Shown here piece after piece: positions 1-8,108 of a stretch of 45,051 nt of DNA (positions are counted from its first letter, which is position 1; each line of letters begins with the position of its first letter). A model generated the notes under the pieces. It did no database searches. It had not been told where the DNA came from and saw only the letters and a list, made by a program, of their open reading frames with translations. Source of the stretch: Lacticaseibacillus baoqingensis (GTDB lineage: Bacteria > Bacillota > Bacilli > Lactobacillales > Lactobacillaceae). Made by a program: the position numbers and the translations under genes. The stretch spans positions 1 through 45,051 of the forward strand of contig NZ_RHOI01000023.1 in the NCBI RefSeq assembly GCF_003946165.1, in the 5' to 3' direction.

Positions 1-14
1 GATTTCATTTTACA

Positions 15-37
15 AGGACTCAGGCTACGAGTCTTTT
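15..37 (+). terminator. Possible terminator at left edge
   Basis: A 5-bp stem GACTC/GAGTC with a 7-nt loop is followed by TTTTCTATTT on the plus strand. It could end a plus-strand gene lying to the left of the window, or back up termination of the CPBP gene on the other strand. The stem is short, so the call is weak. Nothing else is recognisable in 1-88. Confidence 0.35.
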
Positions 38-88
38 CTATTTGGCTAATTTGTTGCACTTACAGTGTAAATCCGTCATGCCGCTTAG

Positions 89-763
89 TTACAAAAACAG
101 CGCGATGAAGTTATTGAGAAAATGCAGCGTCATGCTGTAGCGGATGTCTTTCGTATAGGCATATGTGGCGGCAAATATTGCGCCCATCGCCGTATAAAGC
201 GCCCAGGCAAACGGTTCGCTGGGCCCTGCGTGCAACAACCCAAAGACCAAAGCAGATACGCTGCCGCTAAACCAAAGCCATCCGCGCTGGTCTTGATGCG
301 GGAAGCAATGCATCAATAAACCGCGAAACAAGAGTTCTTCCACTGGCGGTGCCCCGACGACGGCAACTAATACCATTGCCAAAGGGGCTTGTTTCAATAG
401 GGCGGTCAATGCCTCTTGATTGCTTGCTTCTTGCGTCCAGTGCAATTGTAAGCCGATCCCGTTAAGCAGTTGCGTCGCTGCCAAAGCCAACACCATGCCG
501 ACCATGAATCGGGCGACTTTTTTATCTAAATGTCTAGGACCATAAACGGCGGGCTTTTCAAAACGCAAGAAATATTGATACACCGCCGCCAGCAAGTATA
601 ATAACCCACCAAACGCGATCGTAAACACACCGGCCACGATCAAGGCACCCGCTTTACCATTGGTGACGATCGTCGGCACGACACTAATAGCTTGCGCAAC
701 ACTATACAAAGCAAATAAAGCCACAACGGCCGCGATCCGGCCCAGAAATTTTCCGATGGTCAT
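89..763 (-). CDS. CPBP family intramembrane glutamic endopeptidase (Abi/CAAX-like)
   Basis: Predicted 224-residue multi-pass membrane protein of the CPBP (CAAX protease and bacteriocin-processing) family. The family signature is visible: an EE dyad followed by R in 'PPVEELLFRG', then 'FGLLHAG' and a late 'LHFLNN' His segment, which are the expected glutamic-protease catalytic positions. In lactobacilli such proteins are often called Abi or bacteriocin self-immunity proteins, but no bacteriocin gene lies next to it, so the substrate is unknown. The start is set at the ATG at 763 because AAGGAG lies 7 nt upstream. A longer frame back to 811 would run through the tRNA terminator and has no ribosome site. 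It lies just downstream of the tRNA-Thr gene on the same strand. Confidence 0.85.
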   Translation of the reverse strand: MTIGKFLGRIAAVVALFALYSVAQAISVVPTIVTNGKAGALIVAGVFTIAFGGLLYLLAAVYQYFLRFEKPAVYGPRHLDKKVARFMVGMVLALAATQLLNGIGLQLHWTQEASNQEALTALLKQAPLAMVLVAVVGAPPVEELLFRGLLMHCFPHQDQRGWLWFSGSVSALVFGLLHAGPSEPFAWALYTAMGAIFAATYAYTKDIRYSMTLHFLNNFIALFL

Positions 764-796
764 AGACAGCTCCTTTCGCGTATCCGGTGCATAATA

Positions 797-826
797 ATAA
801 AAAAAGCCCAACCGTAATAGTTGGGC
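797..826 (-). terminator. Terminator of tRNA-Thr
   Basis: On the minus strand a 7-bp stem GCCCAAC/GTTGGGC with a 7-nt loop is followed by TTTTTTT. It lies directly after the 3' end of the tRNA, between it and the CPBP gene, so it should end the tRNA transcript. Confidence 0.85.
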
Positions 827-831
827 GATGC

Positions 832-904
832 TGCCGTCTACTGGATTCGAACCAGCGACCTCATCCTTACCATGGATGCGCTCTACCTACTGAGCTAAGA
901 CGGC
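832..904 (-). tRNA. tRNA-Thr (GGT anticodon)
   Basis: Read on the minus strand, 73 nt fold as a cloverleaf: acceptor GCCGTCT/AGACGGC, a D-arm with GCTCAGTAGGTAGAGC, an anticodon stem CATCC/GGATG around a 7-nt loop with anticodon GGT, and a T-arm with GGTTCGAATCC. GGT reads ACC threonine codons. The discriminator is A and the 3' CCA is not encoded. The gene has its own promoter (941-969) and terminator (797-826), so it is a single-gene unit. Confidence 0.95.
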
Positions 905-940
905 ATATCCGTTGTGGTTGGTAAAAACAACCGCTCAATC

Positions 941-969
941 AATATACAATATCTGCATACATCATGCAA
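941..969 (-). promoter_or_regulatory. Promoter of tRNA-Thr
   Basis: On the minus strand, TTGCAT at -35 and TATATT at -10 are separated by exactly 17 nt and lie about 37 nt upstream of the tRNA 5' end. This is a good sigma-A type promoter. Confidence 0.75.
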
Positions 970-988
970 CCCTTTTGCACGAAAAAGT

Positions 989-1633
989 TCATTTTTCCCC
1001 TTGCCATTCTGCAAGGAATTCGCGGACAAAATCCTGCATCACCGCCGTCCGCTGCGCCGCTATCCGCCGCCCTGCAGGCGTGTTCATCTGCTCGGCAAGT
1101 TTGAAGAGCTTTTCATAGAAATGATTGATCACTGTGGACTCATCATCACGATAAGCTGCCGCATCGAGTTGCCAGCGCACAGGCATGTCGGCAGCATACA
1201 TGCGGCTGCCATGTGCACCACCATACATAAACGTCCGCCCGATCCCGATCGCACCAAGAGCATCCAACCGGTCAGCATCTTGGACCAACTGGCCTTCTAT
1301 GCTAAGCACTTGGTGCTGGGCTAAATTGGCTTTAAACCCCATATGATCGATGATCGTTAAGATTGCTTGTTGCTGTTGTGCACTAGCCCCTGCACGCTTT
1401 AAGGCGGTTTGCGTCTGCTGTTTGGCTCCTGCCACATCTTTGACAAGTTTATCATCATAGCTGTCATGCAACTGTGCTGCTGCTAAAACGATCTGCGCAT
1501 CTGCTTGAGGCACATCAGCCAGCAAGCGCTGGGCATTCAAGACGACGCGTGCAAGATGATCATCAGCATGCCCGCTATGATCTTGTGCCGCGATTTGATC
1601 GGCGTATTGTTTGAGTATCAATTGATCGATCAT
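989..1633 (-). CDS. HD domain phosphohydrolase (YedJ-like)
   Basis: A 214-residue cytoplasmic HD-superfamily protein. The metal ligands are visible in order: His within 'GHADDHLARV' (H22/H26), the HD pair H56-D57 in 'AAQLHDSYDD', and a later Asp in 'VQDADRLDALGA'. The 'DADRLDALGAIGIGRTF' stretch and the length are typical of the YedJ/YpgQ group of HD hydrolases, for which nucleotide phosphohydrolase activity has been reported for some members; the substrate here is unknown. The ATG at 1633 is preceded by AAAGGA with 8 nt spacing. It is divergent from the MarR regulator with only 78 nt between, so the two may share control. Confidence 0.85.
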   Translation of the reverse strand: MIDQLILKQYADQIAAQDHSGHADDHLARVVLNAQRLLADVPQADAQIVLAAAQLHDSYDDKLVKDVAGAKQQTQTALKRAGASAQQQQAILTIIDHMGFKANLAQHQVLSIEGQLVQDADRLDALGAIGIGRTFMYGGAHGSRMYAADMPVRWQLDAAAYRDDESTVINHFYEKLFKLAEQMNTPAGRRIAAQRTAVMQDFVREFLAEWQGEK

Positions 1634-1711
1634 GACCCTTATCCTTTGCTTTTTATCCTAGCGATCTCGTATGCTTAAAGTACAGACGATCCATCTAAAG
1701 GAGGCCGTGCC

Positions 1712-2134
1712 ATGGCAGATAAAACGATGCGCGCCAGTCTCACCTTTCAACAATTCATTCGCTTATTGCCGCCAACTGCTGCTGCGCGGCCTTTACCTGA
1801 ACTCAACCTCTTATTTTGGCTGGCCAATCACGAGCAAGCGCCCACTCCCAGCGGCTTAGCCGCCCAATGGCAAGTGTCGCGGGCAGCGATCACCAAGACA
1901 CTCACCCCTTTGGTGGCTGCCGGGTTGGTGAGCAAACAGCGCGATGCTGCTGACTTGCGCAGTTTCACCATTCACTTGACTGCTGCCGGCCGCGCAGTCG
2001 TTGATAATTGTGCTGAAGCTTATTTAAAGCCCTTGACGACGTTACGCGCCGGCTTAGGGAAGAAGCGGTTTCGCAAATTAGAAAAACTACTGATGGCAGC
2101 TAACGCTTGCTTGAGTCCCAAAGAGCCGCAATGA
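1712..2134 (+). CDS. MarR family transcriptional regulator
   Basis: A 140-residue protein with a winged helix-turn-helix of MarR type. The recognition region is 'LAAQWQVSRAAITKTLTPL' (about residues 50-68), followed by the wing with 'RDAADLRSFTIHLTAAGRAVV', the R-D-x-R motif typical of MarR proteins. Short helical ends probably make the dimer. AAAGGAGG at 1697-1704 sets the start at 1712. The gene stands divergent from the HD hydrolase and convergent with the aldo/keto reductase, so its targets are most likely itself and the HD gene, but the ligand cannot be told. Confidence 0.85.
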   Translation: MADKTMRASLTFQQFIRLLPPTAAARPLPELNLLFWLANHEQAPTPSGLAAQWQVSRAAITKTLTPLVAAGLVSKQRDAADLRSFTIHLTAAGRAVVDNCAEAYLKPLTTLRAGLGKKRFRKLEKLLMAANACLSPKEPQ

Positions 2135-2146
2135 CAGCCATCACAG

Positions 2147-2199
2147 ACAAGCGGCATTGCACACTTCCTTATAGGAGGTGGCAATGCCGCTTGTTTTTG
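2147..2199 (+). terminator. Long-stem terminator after the MarR gene
   Basis: A 14-bp perfect stem (2147-2160 with 2181-2194) is extended inside by 8 more pairs (2162-2169 with 2173-2180) after one bulged A, closing on a 3-nt loop, and is followed by TTTTT. It ends the MarR transcript. The inner arm reads AGGAGGTGGCAATG, a ribosome-site-plus-ATG look-alike buried in the stem. Confidence 0.85.
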
Positions 2200-2217
2200 G
2201 CGCCAGTGACAAAATCG

Positions 2218-3219
2218 CTAGGCCAAAATGTTATCGATCTCTGCGAGTTCATCTGGTGTAAAGTCCAGGTTGGCCACGGCGCCGAGGTTGTCTTCCAAAT
2301 GCGCTACACTCGTAGTCCCGATGATCACACTGGCCACCACTTGATCGCGCAACAACCAGGCTAAAGCCAGTTGCGACAAGGTCTGGCCACGATCTTGGGC
2401 AAGCGCATTGAGGCGCTTGAGTTTGGCAACGACTGCGTCTTTACCATCCGCAAACGTTTCACGATTAGTGGGATGGATCTTGAAATCAGCCGGGATCCCT
2501 TGCAGATACCGCTCACTCAACAAACCTTCTGAAAGTGGCCCATAAGCGATCACGCCAGCGCCAGCAGCGCGCAAGGTCGTCAGCAACCCGGTCGTTTCGA
2601 CACTGCGATTAAACATATTGTAGCTCATTTGATCCAATACGACAGGGGTCTTCAACTCATGAAACATCGCCAATGCTTGTTGCGCTTGATCGGTATCAAA
2701 GTTGGAGATCCCAATATACAATGCCTTGCCTTGCCGCACTACCGCATCAAGCGCTTGCACGGTTTCAGCTAACGGGGTTTGGTCATCGAACCGATGGGCA
2801 TAATAAATATCCACATAATCGGTTTGCAACCGCCGCAATGAGTCGTCGATCCCTTGCAACACGGCTTTGCGTGAAGTCCCGACCCCAAACGGACCAGGAT
2901 GGATCTCATAGCCGACTTTTGTCGCGATCACTAATTCATCTCGGTATGGCTTCAACTCACCAGCCAAAACTTGGCCCAGCATGGTTTCACTTGTGCCGTA
3001 TCCGCCGCCATGATCGCCATTGCCATAATGATTGGCCACATCAAAATGAAACACGCCGCGATCAAATGCCGCTAACAATAAGTCTTTGCGCGGCTGCACC
3101 GGATCATTAGACCCGAAATGCTGCCACAATCCTAACGAAATCGCCGGTAATACAAGGCCACTTTTCCCGGCATGACGCACCGGCACATGAGCATAACGGT
3201 CAGCTTTTGCTTGATACAT
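2218..3219 (-). CDS. Aldo/keto reductase (YghZ / potassium-channel beta-like)
   Basis: A 333-residue NADPH-dependent aldo/keto reductase of the YghZ/KCNAB subgroup (AKR14-like), which reduces aldehydes such as L-glyceraldehyde 3-phosphate or methylglyoxal in characterised members. The catalytic tetrad is visible: Asp and Tyr in 'FDVANHYGNGD', Lys in 'VIATKVGYE' and His in 'IYYAHRFDD'. The cofactor region is near 'VIIGTTSVAHLEDN'. 'GTSRKAVLQGIDDSLRRLQTDY' is typical of this subgroup. The ATG at 3219 has GAAAGGAAC upstream; an 18-residue longer reading lacks a ribosome site. It is a monocistronic gene between two strong hairpins. Confidence 0.9.
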   Translation of the reverse strand: MYQAKADRYAHVPVRHAGKSGLVLPAISLGLWQHFGSNDPVQPRKDLLLAAFDRGVFHFDVANHYGNGDHGGGYGTSETMLGQVLAGELKPYRDELVIATKVGYEIHPGPFGVGTSRKAVLQGIDDSLRRLQTDYVDIYYAHRFDDQTPLAETVQALDAVVRQGKALYIGISNFDTDQAQQALAMFHELKTPVVLDQMSYNMFNRSVETTGLLTTLRAAGAGVIAYGPLSEGLLSERYLQGIPADFKIHPTNRETFADGKDAVVAKLKRLNALAQDRGQTLSQLALAWLLRDQVVASVIIGTTSVAHLEDNLGAVANLDFTPDELAEIDNILA

Positions 3220-3307
3220 ATCGTCACCGTTCCTTTCGTATAGGACCACTTTACCACGACCTTCACCAATCACAAAAATATGCGCTTAAAACCCGGCTCA
3301 AGGTAAA

Positions 3308-3344
3308 ATCAGCGGGCCAGTCGCATCACGACTGGCCCGCTGAT
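3308..3344 (-). terminator. Terminator of the HAD phosphatase operon
   Basis: A perfect 16-bp stem with a 5-nt loop (3308-3323 with 3329-3344). On the minus strand it follows the stop of the HAD gene and is trailed by a short TTTT, so it should end the 4520-to-3353 operon before the aldo/keto reductase gene. Confidence 0.75.
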
Positions 3345-3352
3345 CAGGCGTT

Positions 3353-4159
3353 TTAAAAGTAGTTGCTCAAAAAATGCGCGATCCCGTCTTCTGTATTCGC
3401 CAAGGTCTGATAGCGCGCAGCGGCTTTCACCTCAGGCACTGCATTCCCCATGGCCACACTGATACCAGCGGCTTTGAGCATCCCTAGATCGTTGAGCCCA
3501 TCCCCGAAAACGATCGTGCGACTCGCCGGGATCCCAGTTTTAGCTTGGAGTTCAGCGATCGCCGTAGATTTATCGATGTGCTTAGGGATCAATTCGATAT
3601 TCGTCGGATCCGATGCGGATAAATGTAAGACATTTTTAGCGGCTAAAGTCATCATCGTCTTGACGAGCGGCTCAGGATCCGTGGGGCTCACAATCATCCC
3701 ATTGGTGATTTCATTGGCATGCGTCAAGAGATTCTTAACGGTATGCACTTGTTCCACTGCAATTTCTGCGGCAGTGTTCGCGAAGGCCATGAGCGTGTCT
3801 ACTACTGCTTGCTGCGGGGTTTTGGTGTAATAGACTGAATCATCCGTGAAATACACCGCCGTCAGCGCTGCTTGCCCAGCAGCGGCTTCGGTGGCGCGCA
3901 GTGCTTGCTCCCCCATCAAATGATGCACCCGCTCACCGTTAAAATCATATACCGCCCCATTAGAAGCAATGACTTCCGCGCGCGGATCGACTTGAGCGGT
4001 CATGATCTTGGCGAGGTTATACATGCGTCCGGTAGCCGCATAAAAGGCATGGCCAGCATCCAGCAGTTGCTTTAAAACCGCGACTGTTTTGGCACTGACG
4101 TGTTGATGGTCGAACGACAAAGTGCCGTCGATATCACTGATGATCAAATATTTTTCCAT
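3353..4159 (-). CDS. Cof-type HAD-IIB family sugar/phosphate phosphatase
   Basis: A 268-residue HAD-superfamily IIB phosphatase. All four motifs are present: motif I DIDGT (nucleophile D9 and acid/base D11), motif II in 'AATGR', motif III Lys in 'HIDKSTAIAEL', and motif IV 'FGDGLNDLGML'. The C2 cap lies between motifs II and III. Substrates of this family are usually sugar phosphates or flavin/nucleotide phosphates and cannot be predicted here. The start at 4159 is supported by GGAGG 4-5 nt upstream. It follows the small 112-residue gene after 22 nt, probably in one transcript. It is a useful contrast to the second HAD protein at 7219-8028, which has lost the second motif I Asp. Confidence 0.9.
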   Translation of the reverse strand: MEKYLIISDIDGTLSFDHQHVSAKTVAVLKQLLDAGHAFYAATGRMYNLAKIMTAQVDPRAEVIASNGAVYDFNGERVHHLMGEQALRATEAAAGQAALTAVYFTDDSVYYTKTPQQAVVDTLMAFANTAAEIAVEQVHTVKNLLTHANEITNGMIVSPTDPEPLVKTMMTLAAKNVLHLSASDPTNIELIPKHIDKSTAIAELQAKTGIPASRTIVFGDGLNDLGMLKAAGISVAMGNAVPEVKAAARYQTLANTEDGIAHFLSNYF

Positions 4160-4181
4160 GTGTCCTCCGAAAATCGTCGCT

Positions 4182-4520
4182 TCAGCGTCCTTGGGGAATC
4201 GTTGCTAATGTCGCTTTGAACCAATCATTCCAAGGCGTGTCTGGAATGCCATTTTCATTGAATGGCGTCTGCAATACTCGCAGTAATGCCGTCAGATTCT
4301 CGCGACGGTTAGCCAGCAAGCCGGCGATCAACTCAGCAGTCGAAAAGGCGCGATTGGCCATCAACCAATGATTGATATCTGCCACGTCCCCTTTTTCATC
4401 GATCTGTGCGATCAAGTCCAACCCTTCATGCCGATATTTATCGAGGTAAAATGCGGTGAAGTCACTCAATGCTTTTTGCTTTGCCTCCGGAGTCAGTTCG
4501 TCGATCAACTTTGTTGCCAT
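4182..4520 (-). CDS. Conserved small helical protein, function unknown
   Basis: A 112-residue soluble protein rich in Leu, Ala and charged residues, likely all-helical ('LTPEAKQKALSDFTAFYLDKY', 'STAELIAGLLANRRENLTALLRVL'). I do not recognise a family. It has AAAGGA upstream of its ATG at 4520 and lies 22 nt before the HAD phosphatase gene on the same strand, so the two are probably co-transcribed. No signal peptide or membrane segment is visible. Confidence 0.75.
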   Translation of the reverse strand: MATKLIDELTPEAKQKALSDFTAFYLDKYRHEGLDLIAQIDEKGDVADINHWLMANRAFSTAELIAGLLANRRENLTALLRVLQTPFNENGIPDTPWNDWFKATLATIPQGR

Positions 4521-4696
4521 GATTTGTTTGCCATCCTTTCACATTACTCACATCTATAACGATAGCTAAATTAAAGCGACTTGGCAAATCCGAATTATTT
4601 GTGAATATTATCTTTTATAGGTTGTTTTCCTCAAGAAAATGGGATAGCATACATGACATCAATCATCATATCGATTGAGCGAAAGGATCTGATAGC

Positions 4697-4951
4697 ATGA
4701 AGAAGGAAGATATTCATTTAGGCGATTCCTTGCAGTGCAAAGTAAAAGAAGACATGGAAAAACCATTCACCGGCACCGTCCAGAAGGTCTACGAAAACTC
4801 AGCCCTTTTGGATATCACCGATTACGCTAGTGCCGATAAGCAAAACGCCGCAGAGTTGAATTTCAAGATCGTGATCAACTTTAAGGCCATCCAAAAGAAC
4901 TTCGGCGGCGGGGTCATTGAAGATCCGCCAGAAGAAGCCTCAGCTGAATAA
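4697..4951 (+). CDS. DUF2187 family protein (YkvS-like)
   Basis: An 84-residue small acidic protein of the DUF2187 group, found widely in Firmicutes as a short beta-rich, KOW-like domain. Visible landmarks are 'GDSLQCKVKE' near the start, 'GTVQKVYENSALLDI' and 'ELNFKIVINFKAIQK'. Function is unknown. The tail is Glu-rich. The start follows GAAAGGATC about 8 nt upstream, and a strong terminator follows the stop, so it is a single-gene transcript. The intergenic stretch 4521-4696 before it is AT-rich and must hold the divergent promoters. Confidence 0.85.
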   Translation: MKKEDIHLGDSLQCKVKEDMEKPFTGTVQKVYENSALLDITDYASADKQNAAELNFKIVINFKAIQKNFGGGVIEDPPEEASAE

Positions 4952-4960
4952 GAAACTTAA

Positions 4961-4992
4961 GTCGAACGTGCGCGCACGTTCGGCCTTTTTTT
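4961..4992 (+). terminator. Terminator of the DUF2187 gene
   Basis: A 20-nt perfect palindrome (4963-4982, CGAACGTGCG and its complement) is followed by GCC and a run of seven T. It is a canonical intrinsic terminator. The 5000-5113 stretch after it holds only a weak CCCCTGA/TCAGGGG hairpin near the end of brnQ. Confidence 0.9.
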
Positions 4993-5113
4993 GTTCCATC
5001 TAGTGATGCCAGCCGCTTAGTGTGCTCAAGCACAAGCCTGCAATCGGCATATCACTGACCGCCACCTTGCTTTTGCCAACCCCACCCCCTGAAAACGGAT
5101 CAGGGGCATTGAG

Positions 5114-6451
5114 TTAATGTTGTGCCTGCCGCCAGCGGCCGATCAGCCAGCCAAGCACGACTCCGACCACCGCTGGTACGATCCAGCCTAGACTGACACT
5201 AAAGCCTGGAAGCCAATGACCCCACGATAAAGCTTGCTTGACCCAGCCGGTGTGCAAACTAGCCGGGATCGCGTTGAGCCCGTCAAGCAATGCCGGGATC
5301 ACGGTAAACCCGATCGCGGTATTGAACACCCATTTGCTTTGCCCCAACCACGGGCTTGCCAAAGCTAACAAGATCAACACGATTGCCAATGGATACAATG
5401 CGACTAACACTGGTGTGGTCAACAATAACAAGCGATCCAAGCCGATATTGGCAAATACCAAAGGGATCAAGGCCGCCACGAAAATCACCCCTTGGTAGGG
5501 TAATGCTGGAAACAGCTCTTGGGCAGTGTCACCAAAAGCAGTGATCAGCCCAATGGCCGTTTTCAAACAGGCAATGATCACGATCACTGCTAATAAGGCG
5601 TTCCCAAATTGGCCAAAATATGCATGGGCCACATTAGCAAGGATCACGCCGCCGTTGGCTGCGCGGCCATACGTCCCCAGCGCATTGCGTCCCAACACAG
5701 CTAGCAGGGCGTAGATCACCCCCATCAGCGCCACGGCTAAGACACCGGCACTCACGGTATCTTTGGCGATTTGTGTCGGTTTTGTCACGCCCAGCTCACG
5801 CAAGGCGTTGACCACGATGATGCCAAATGCCAGTGCCGCTAAAGCATCCATCGTCGAATACCCCGCAGTAAACCCAGTCACCAGCGGTGCGGCCTGATAC
5901 GCGCCATGAGCCGCTTGGCCATTGCCCATCGGTGCCAATACCGCAGCCCCTAACAATACGGCTAAAACGACCAAAAACGCCGGTGTGAGCACCTTGCCCA
6001 CATAGACCATGATCTTACCCGGTTTTCGCGCCAACCACCAAGCAACCGCAAAAAAGAGCACTGAATATCCCCACAAAGCCGGCGTGGCACGGCTGGCGGT
6101 GACAAACGGGGTCAAGCCGATCTCAAATGAGATCGACGCCAGTCGCGGTAAGGCAAATAACGGCCCAATACATAAATACAACAGGATCGTAAACCCATAG
6201 GCAAACGGCCGGTTGACCTTTTGCGCCAGTTCAAAGACGCCATCGACTTTCGTGATCCCAATGGCAGCGACCCCTAACAAAGGCAGCCCCACACCAGAAA
6301 CCAAAAAGCCGATCAAAGCTGGCCATAACTCATGGCCGGCTTCTTGACCGACAAATACCGGAAAAATCAAATTTCCGGCTCCAAAGAATAAGCCAAATAA
6401 CATCGTGCCAATGAATAAGCGTTCGCGGCGTGTCAGGTGGTGATCCGTCAT
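5114..6451 (-). CDS. brnQ: Branched-chain amino acid:cation symporter BrnQ
   Basis: A 445-residue membrane carrier of the LIVCS family that takes up Leu, Ile and Val with Na+ or H+. The N-terminal signature 'FIGTMLFGLFFGAGNLIFP' is diagnostic, followed by about 12 hydrophobic segments, 'GFTAGYSTMDALAALAFG' and 'IIACLKTAIGLITAFGDTAQE'. The length matches the family. GAGGAAC lies upstream of the ATG at 6451. The nearest upstream -10-like element on the minus strand is an extended TGGTACAAT at about 6487-6495, so the gene may have its own promoter although the YczE and HAD genes precede it on the same strand. Lactobacilli are commonly auxotrophic for these amino acids. Confidence 0.93.
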   Translation of the reverse strand: MTDHHLTRRERLFIGTMLFGLFFGAGNLIFPVFVGQEAGHELWPALIGFLVSGVGLPLLGVAAIGITKVDGVFELAQKVNRPFAYGFTILLYLCIGPLFALPRLASISFEIGLTPFVTASRATPALWGYSVLFFAVAWWLARKPGKIMVYVGKVLTPAFLVVLAVLLGAAVLAPMGNGQAAHGAYQAAPLVTGFTAGYSTMDALAALAFGIIVVNALRELGVTKPTQIAKDTVSAGVLAVALMGVIYALLAVLGRNALGTYGRAANGGVILANVAHAYFGQFGNALLAVIVIIACLKTAIGLITAFGDTAQELFPALPYQGVIFVAALIPLVFANIGLDRLLLLTTPVLVALYPLAIVLILLALASPWLGQSKWVFNTAIGFTVIPALLDGLNAIPASLHTGWVKQALSWGHWLPGFSVSLGWIVPAVVGVVLGWLIGRWRQAQH

Positions 6452-6536
6452 CTGAGGTTCCTCTTTTCATCCTGATTGTTAATGGCATTGTACCAAGATA
6501 ATCTGGCAATCAGATGAAATCTCCATGAAAGCGAAC

Positions 6537-7205
6537 CTAAACGTGCAAGTGCCGATGTTTCAGCTTGGGAAACACGAAACGATCAGCCATACCGACCACA
6601 GCCCCTTGTGCCACCAAAGAAAACAACGTCCCAATATTCACCGCAAATAATTGCTTGGTCAGCGCCCAACAGATCAGACTGATGGTGATCGGTGGAATAA
6701 ACGATGCCGGCTGCGCCGCGGCAGCATTACCATGCAGAAAGCGAAAGCGAATGATCTGCATAAAATCATCATTGGGATGCAGCATAATATTGACGCGTTG
6801 ATAGACAGAAACCGCACTGCCAATGCACACGACGCCGATCAAGTCCAGACCCACCCGCACGGCTAAAGGCCAAGTCATGATAGGCGTCAGCCGGATCAAG
6901 TTCGCCCAGCCAGAGACCAAAAAGGAAAATGGCACCATATACAAGAAATTCCCTAAGATCCGCCGCCAGTCGACTTGCCCCAAAATCAAAGCGTTGACGA
7001 CCACCACTGCAACGCCTTCGATCAGCAAGACCCAAGATAAGCGCGCGGCAAACATGTGACTCAGATTCACTGCACTGGCGGTCCATAACGCACTGCCAAG
7101 ATTCAAGGCAACCGTCAGCCCATTGCCGAACCCATTCAACATCAGCGAAAATGCAAACATTCCTAATAAACTAAGGCTTGATTGTGGCGCTGTTGGCTTT
7201 TGCAA
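6537..7205 (-). CDS. YczE/YyaS/YitT family integral membrane protein
   Basis: A 222-residue membrane protein with about five hydrophobic segments, resembling the YczE/YyaS group. 'GFGNGLTVALNLGSALWTASAVNLS' near the N terminus and 'LGSAVSVYQRVNIMLHPNDDFMQI' around the middle are typical. The function of the group is not established. The start is a TTG at 7205, chosen because AAGGAG stands 9 nt before it and the frame opens exactly there. Only 13 nt separate it from the stop of the HAD-like gene upstream, so the two form an operon, perhaps read on into brnQ. Confidence 0.8.
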   Translation of the reverse strand: MQKPTAPQSSLSLLGMFAFSLMLNGFGNGLTVALNLGSALWTASAVNLSHMFAARLSWVLLIEGVAVVVVNALILGQVDWRRILGNFLYMVPFSFLVSGWANLIRLTPIMTWPLAVRVGLDLIGVVCIGSAVSVYQRVNIMLHPNDDFMQIIRFRFLHGNAAAAQPASFIPPITISLICWALTKQLFAVNIGTLFSLVAQGAVVGMADRFVFPKLKHRHLHV

Positions 7206-7218
7206 CTTATCGCGCTCC

Positions 7219-8028
7219 TTATAAAGCTAAGTACTCTGCAAGATAATCCGCCATTCCGTCGGCTTCATTGTCTTGTGCTGTCACCGCATCGGCAACAGCT
7301 ATAATCTCTGGGCGGGCATTTTTCATGGCGACGCCGACGCCTGCATAATCCAGCATTTCTTGGTCATTGAGGTCATCACCAAAAGCGATCACATCCTGTT
7401 GCGCGATGCCGTATTGCTTGGCCACGTATGCCAAGGCTTTCGCCTTACTGGTTTGTTTGGCCGTGACTTCCAATGCGGTGTGCGGGCCTTGCCAAGCGCC
7501 CCAAGTTTTCGGCGTTAATTCTGGGTAGCGCGCGTGGATCGCAGCTTGTAGCGGCTTTAATGTCTCTGATTGAATGAACATCGTCACTGAAATCGGCGCC
7601 TGCGTCAATCCTTGTTCGTCTAGCAAGGTCGTGGGGGCAGGCATATCTGGTAAAAATGGCACGTTTTTATAGCCGTGATCGGCTAATAATAGCTGCTTGC
7701 CTTCTGCTACCATCAAGTGGATCGCAAACTCTTGCTTAAACTGGCGTAGTGCCAGCGCCGTTGCTGGGGAAATCACCGCTTGGCGCTCCTTGGCCCAATG
7801 CTGATGCGGTTTGTGGATCAAAGCCCCATTGAAGTTGATCATGGGCCCGCTCAACGCCAACTGATCATAAAACTGTGTTGAAATCGCATCTGGCCGGCCA
7901 GTGGTGATCACCACTAAGTGCCCTGCCGTCTGCGCTTTTTGCAGCGTCTTGATCGTGGCCGCACTCAATGTGCCAGCTTGATTTAATGCCGTACCGCCAA
8001 GGTCTATGGCAATGAGTTTACGTGTCAT
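7219..8028 (-). CDS. Cof-type HAD-IIB protein with altered catalytic motif I
   Basis: A 269-residue HAD-IIB protein. Motif II 'ITTGRP', motif III Lys in 'TSKAKALAYV' and motif IV 'FGDDLNDQEML' are all normal, but motif I reads D9-L-G-G-T instead of DxDGT. The second Asp, the general acid/base of HAD phosphatases, is Gly (codon GGC, one transition from GAC). The nucleophile D9 is kept. Known HAD chemistry predicts much weakened phosphatase turnover, so it may be inactive, slow, or a binding protein; this is inference. AAAGGAG precedes the ATG at 8028. It heads an operon with the YczE-like gene. Confidence 0.85.
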   Translation of the reverse strand: MTRKLIAIDLGGTALNQAGTLSAATIKTLQKAQTAGHLVVITTGRPDAISTQFYDQLALSGPMINFNGALIHKPHQHWAKERQAVISPATALALRQFKQEFAIHLMVAEGKQLLLADHGYKNVPFLPDMPAPTTLLDEQGLTQAPISVTMFIQSETLKPLQAAIHARYPELTPKTWGAWQGPHTALEVTAKQTSKAKALAYVAKQYGIAQQDVIAFGDDLNDQEMLDYAGVGVAMKNARPEIIAVADAVTAQDNEADGMADYLAEYLAL

Positions 8029-8108
8029 CTTACTCTCCTTTGGCGTTGCAGTTGCCCAGGCGCTTTTTCAACCGTACAATAAAGAAACGAAAGGCGGTCG
8101 AAAAAAAC

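Noticed and set aside
764-811. Longer N terminus for the CPBP protease
   Set aside because: It would run through the tRNA-Thr terminator and has no ribosome site, while AAGGAG sits before the ATG at 763.
5070-5110. Terminator of brnQ
   Set aside because: The CCCCTGA/TCAGGGG hairpin lacks a T run on the minus strand, so it is not listed as a feature.
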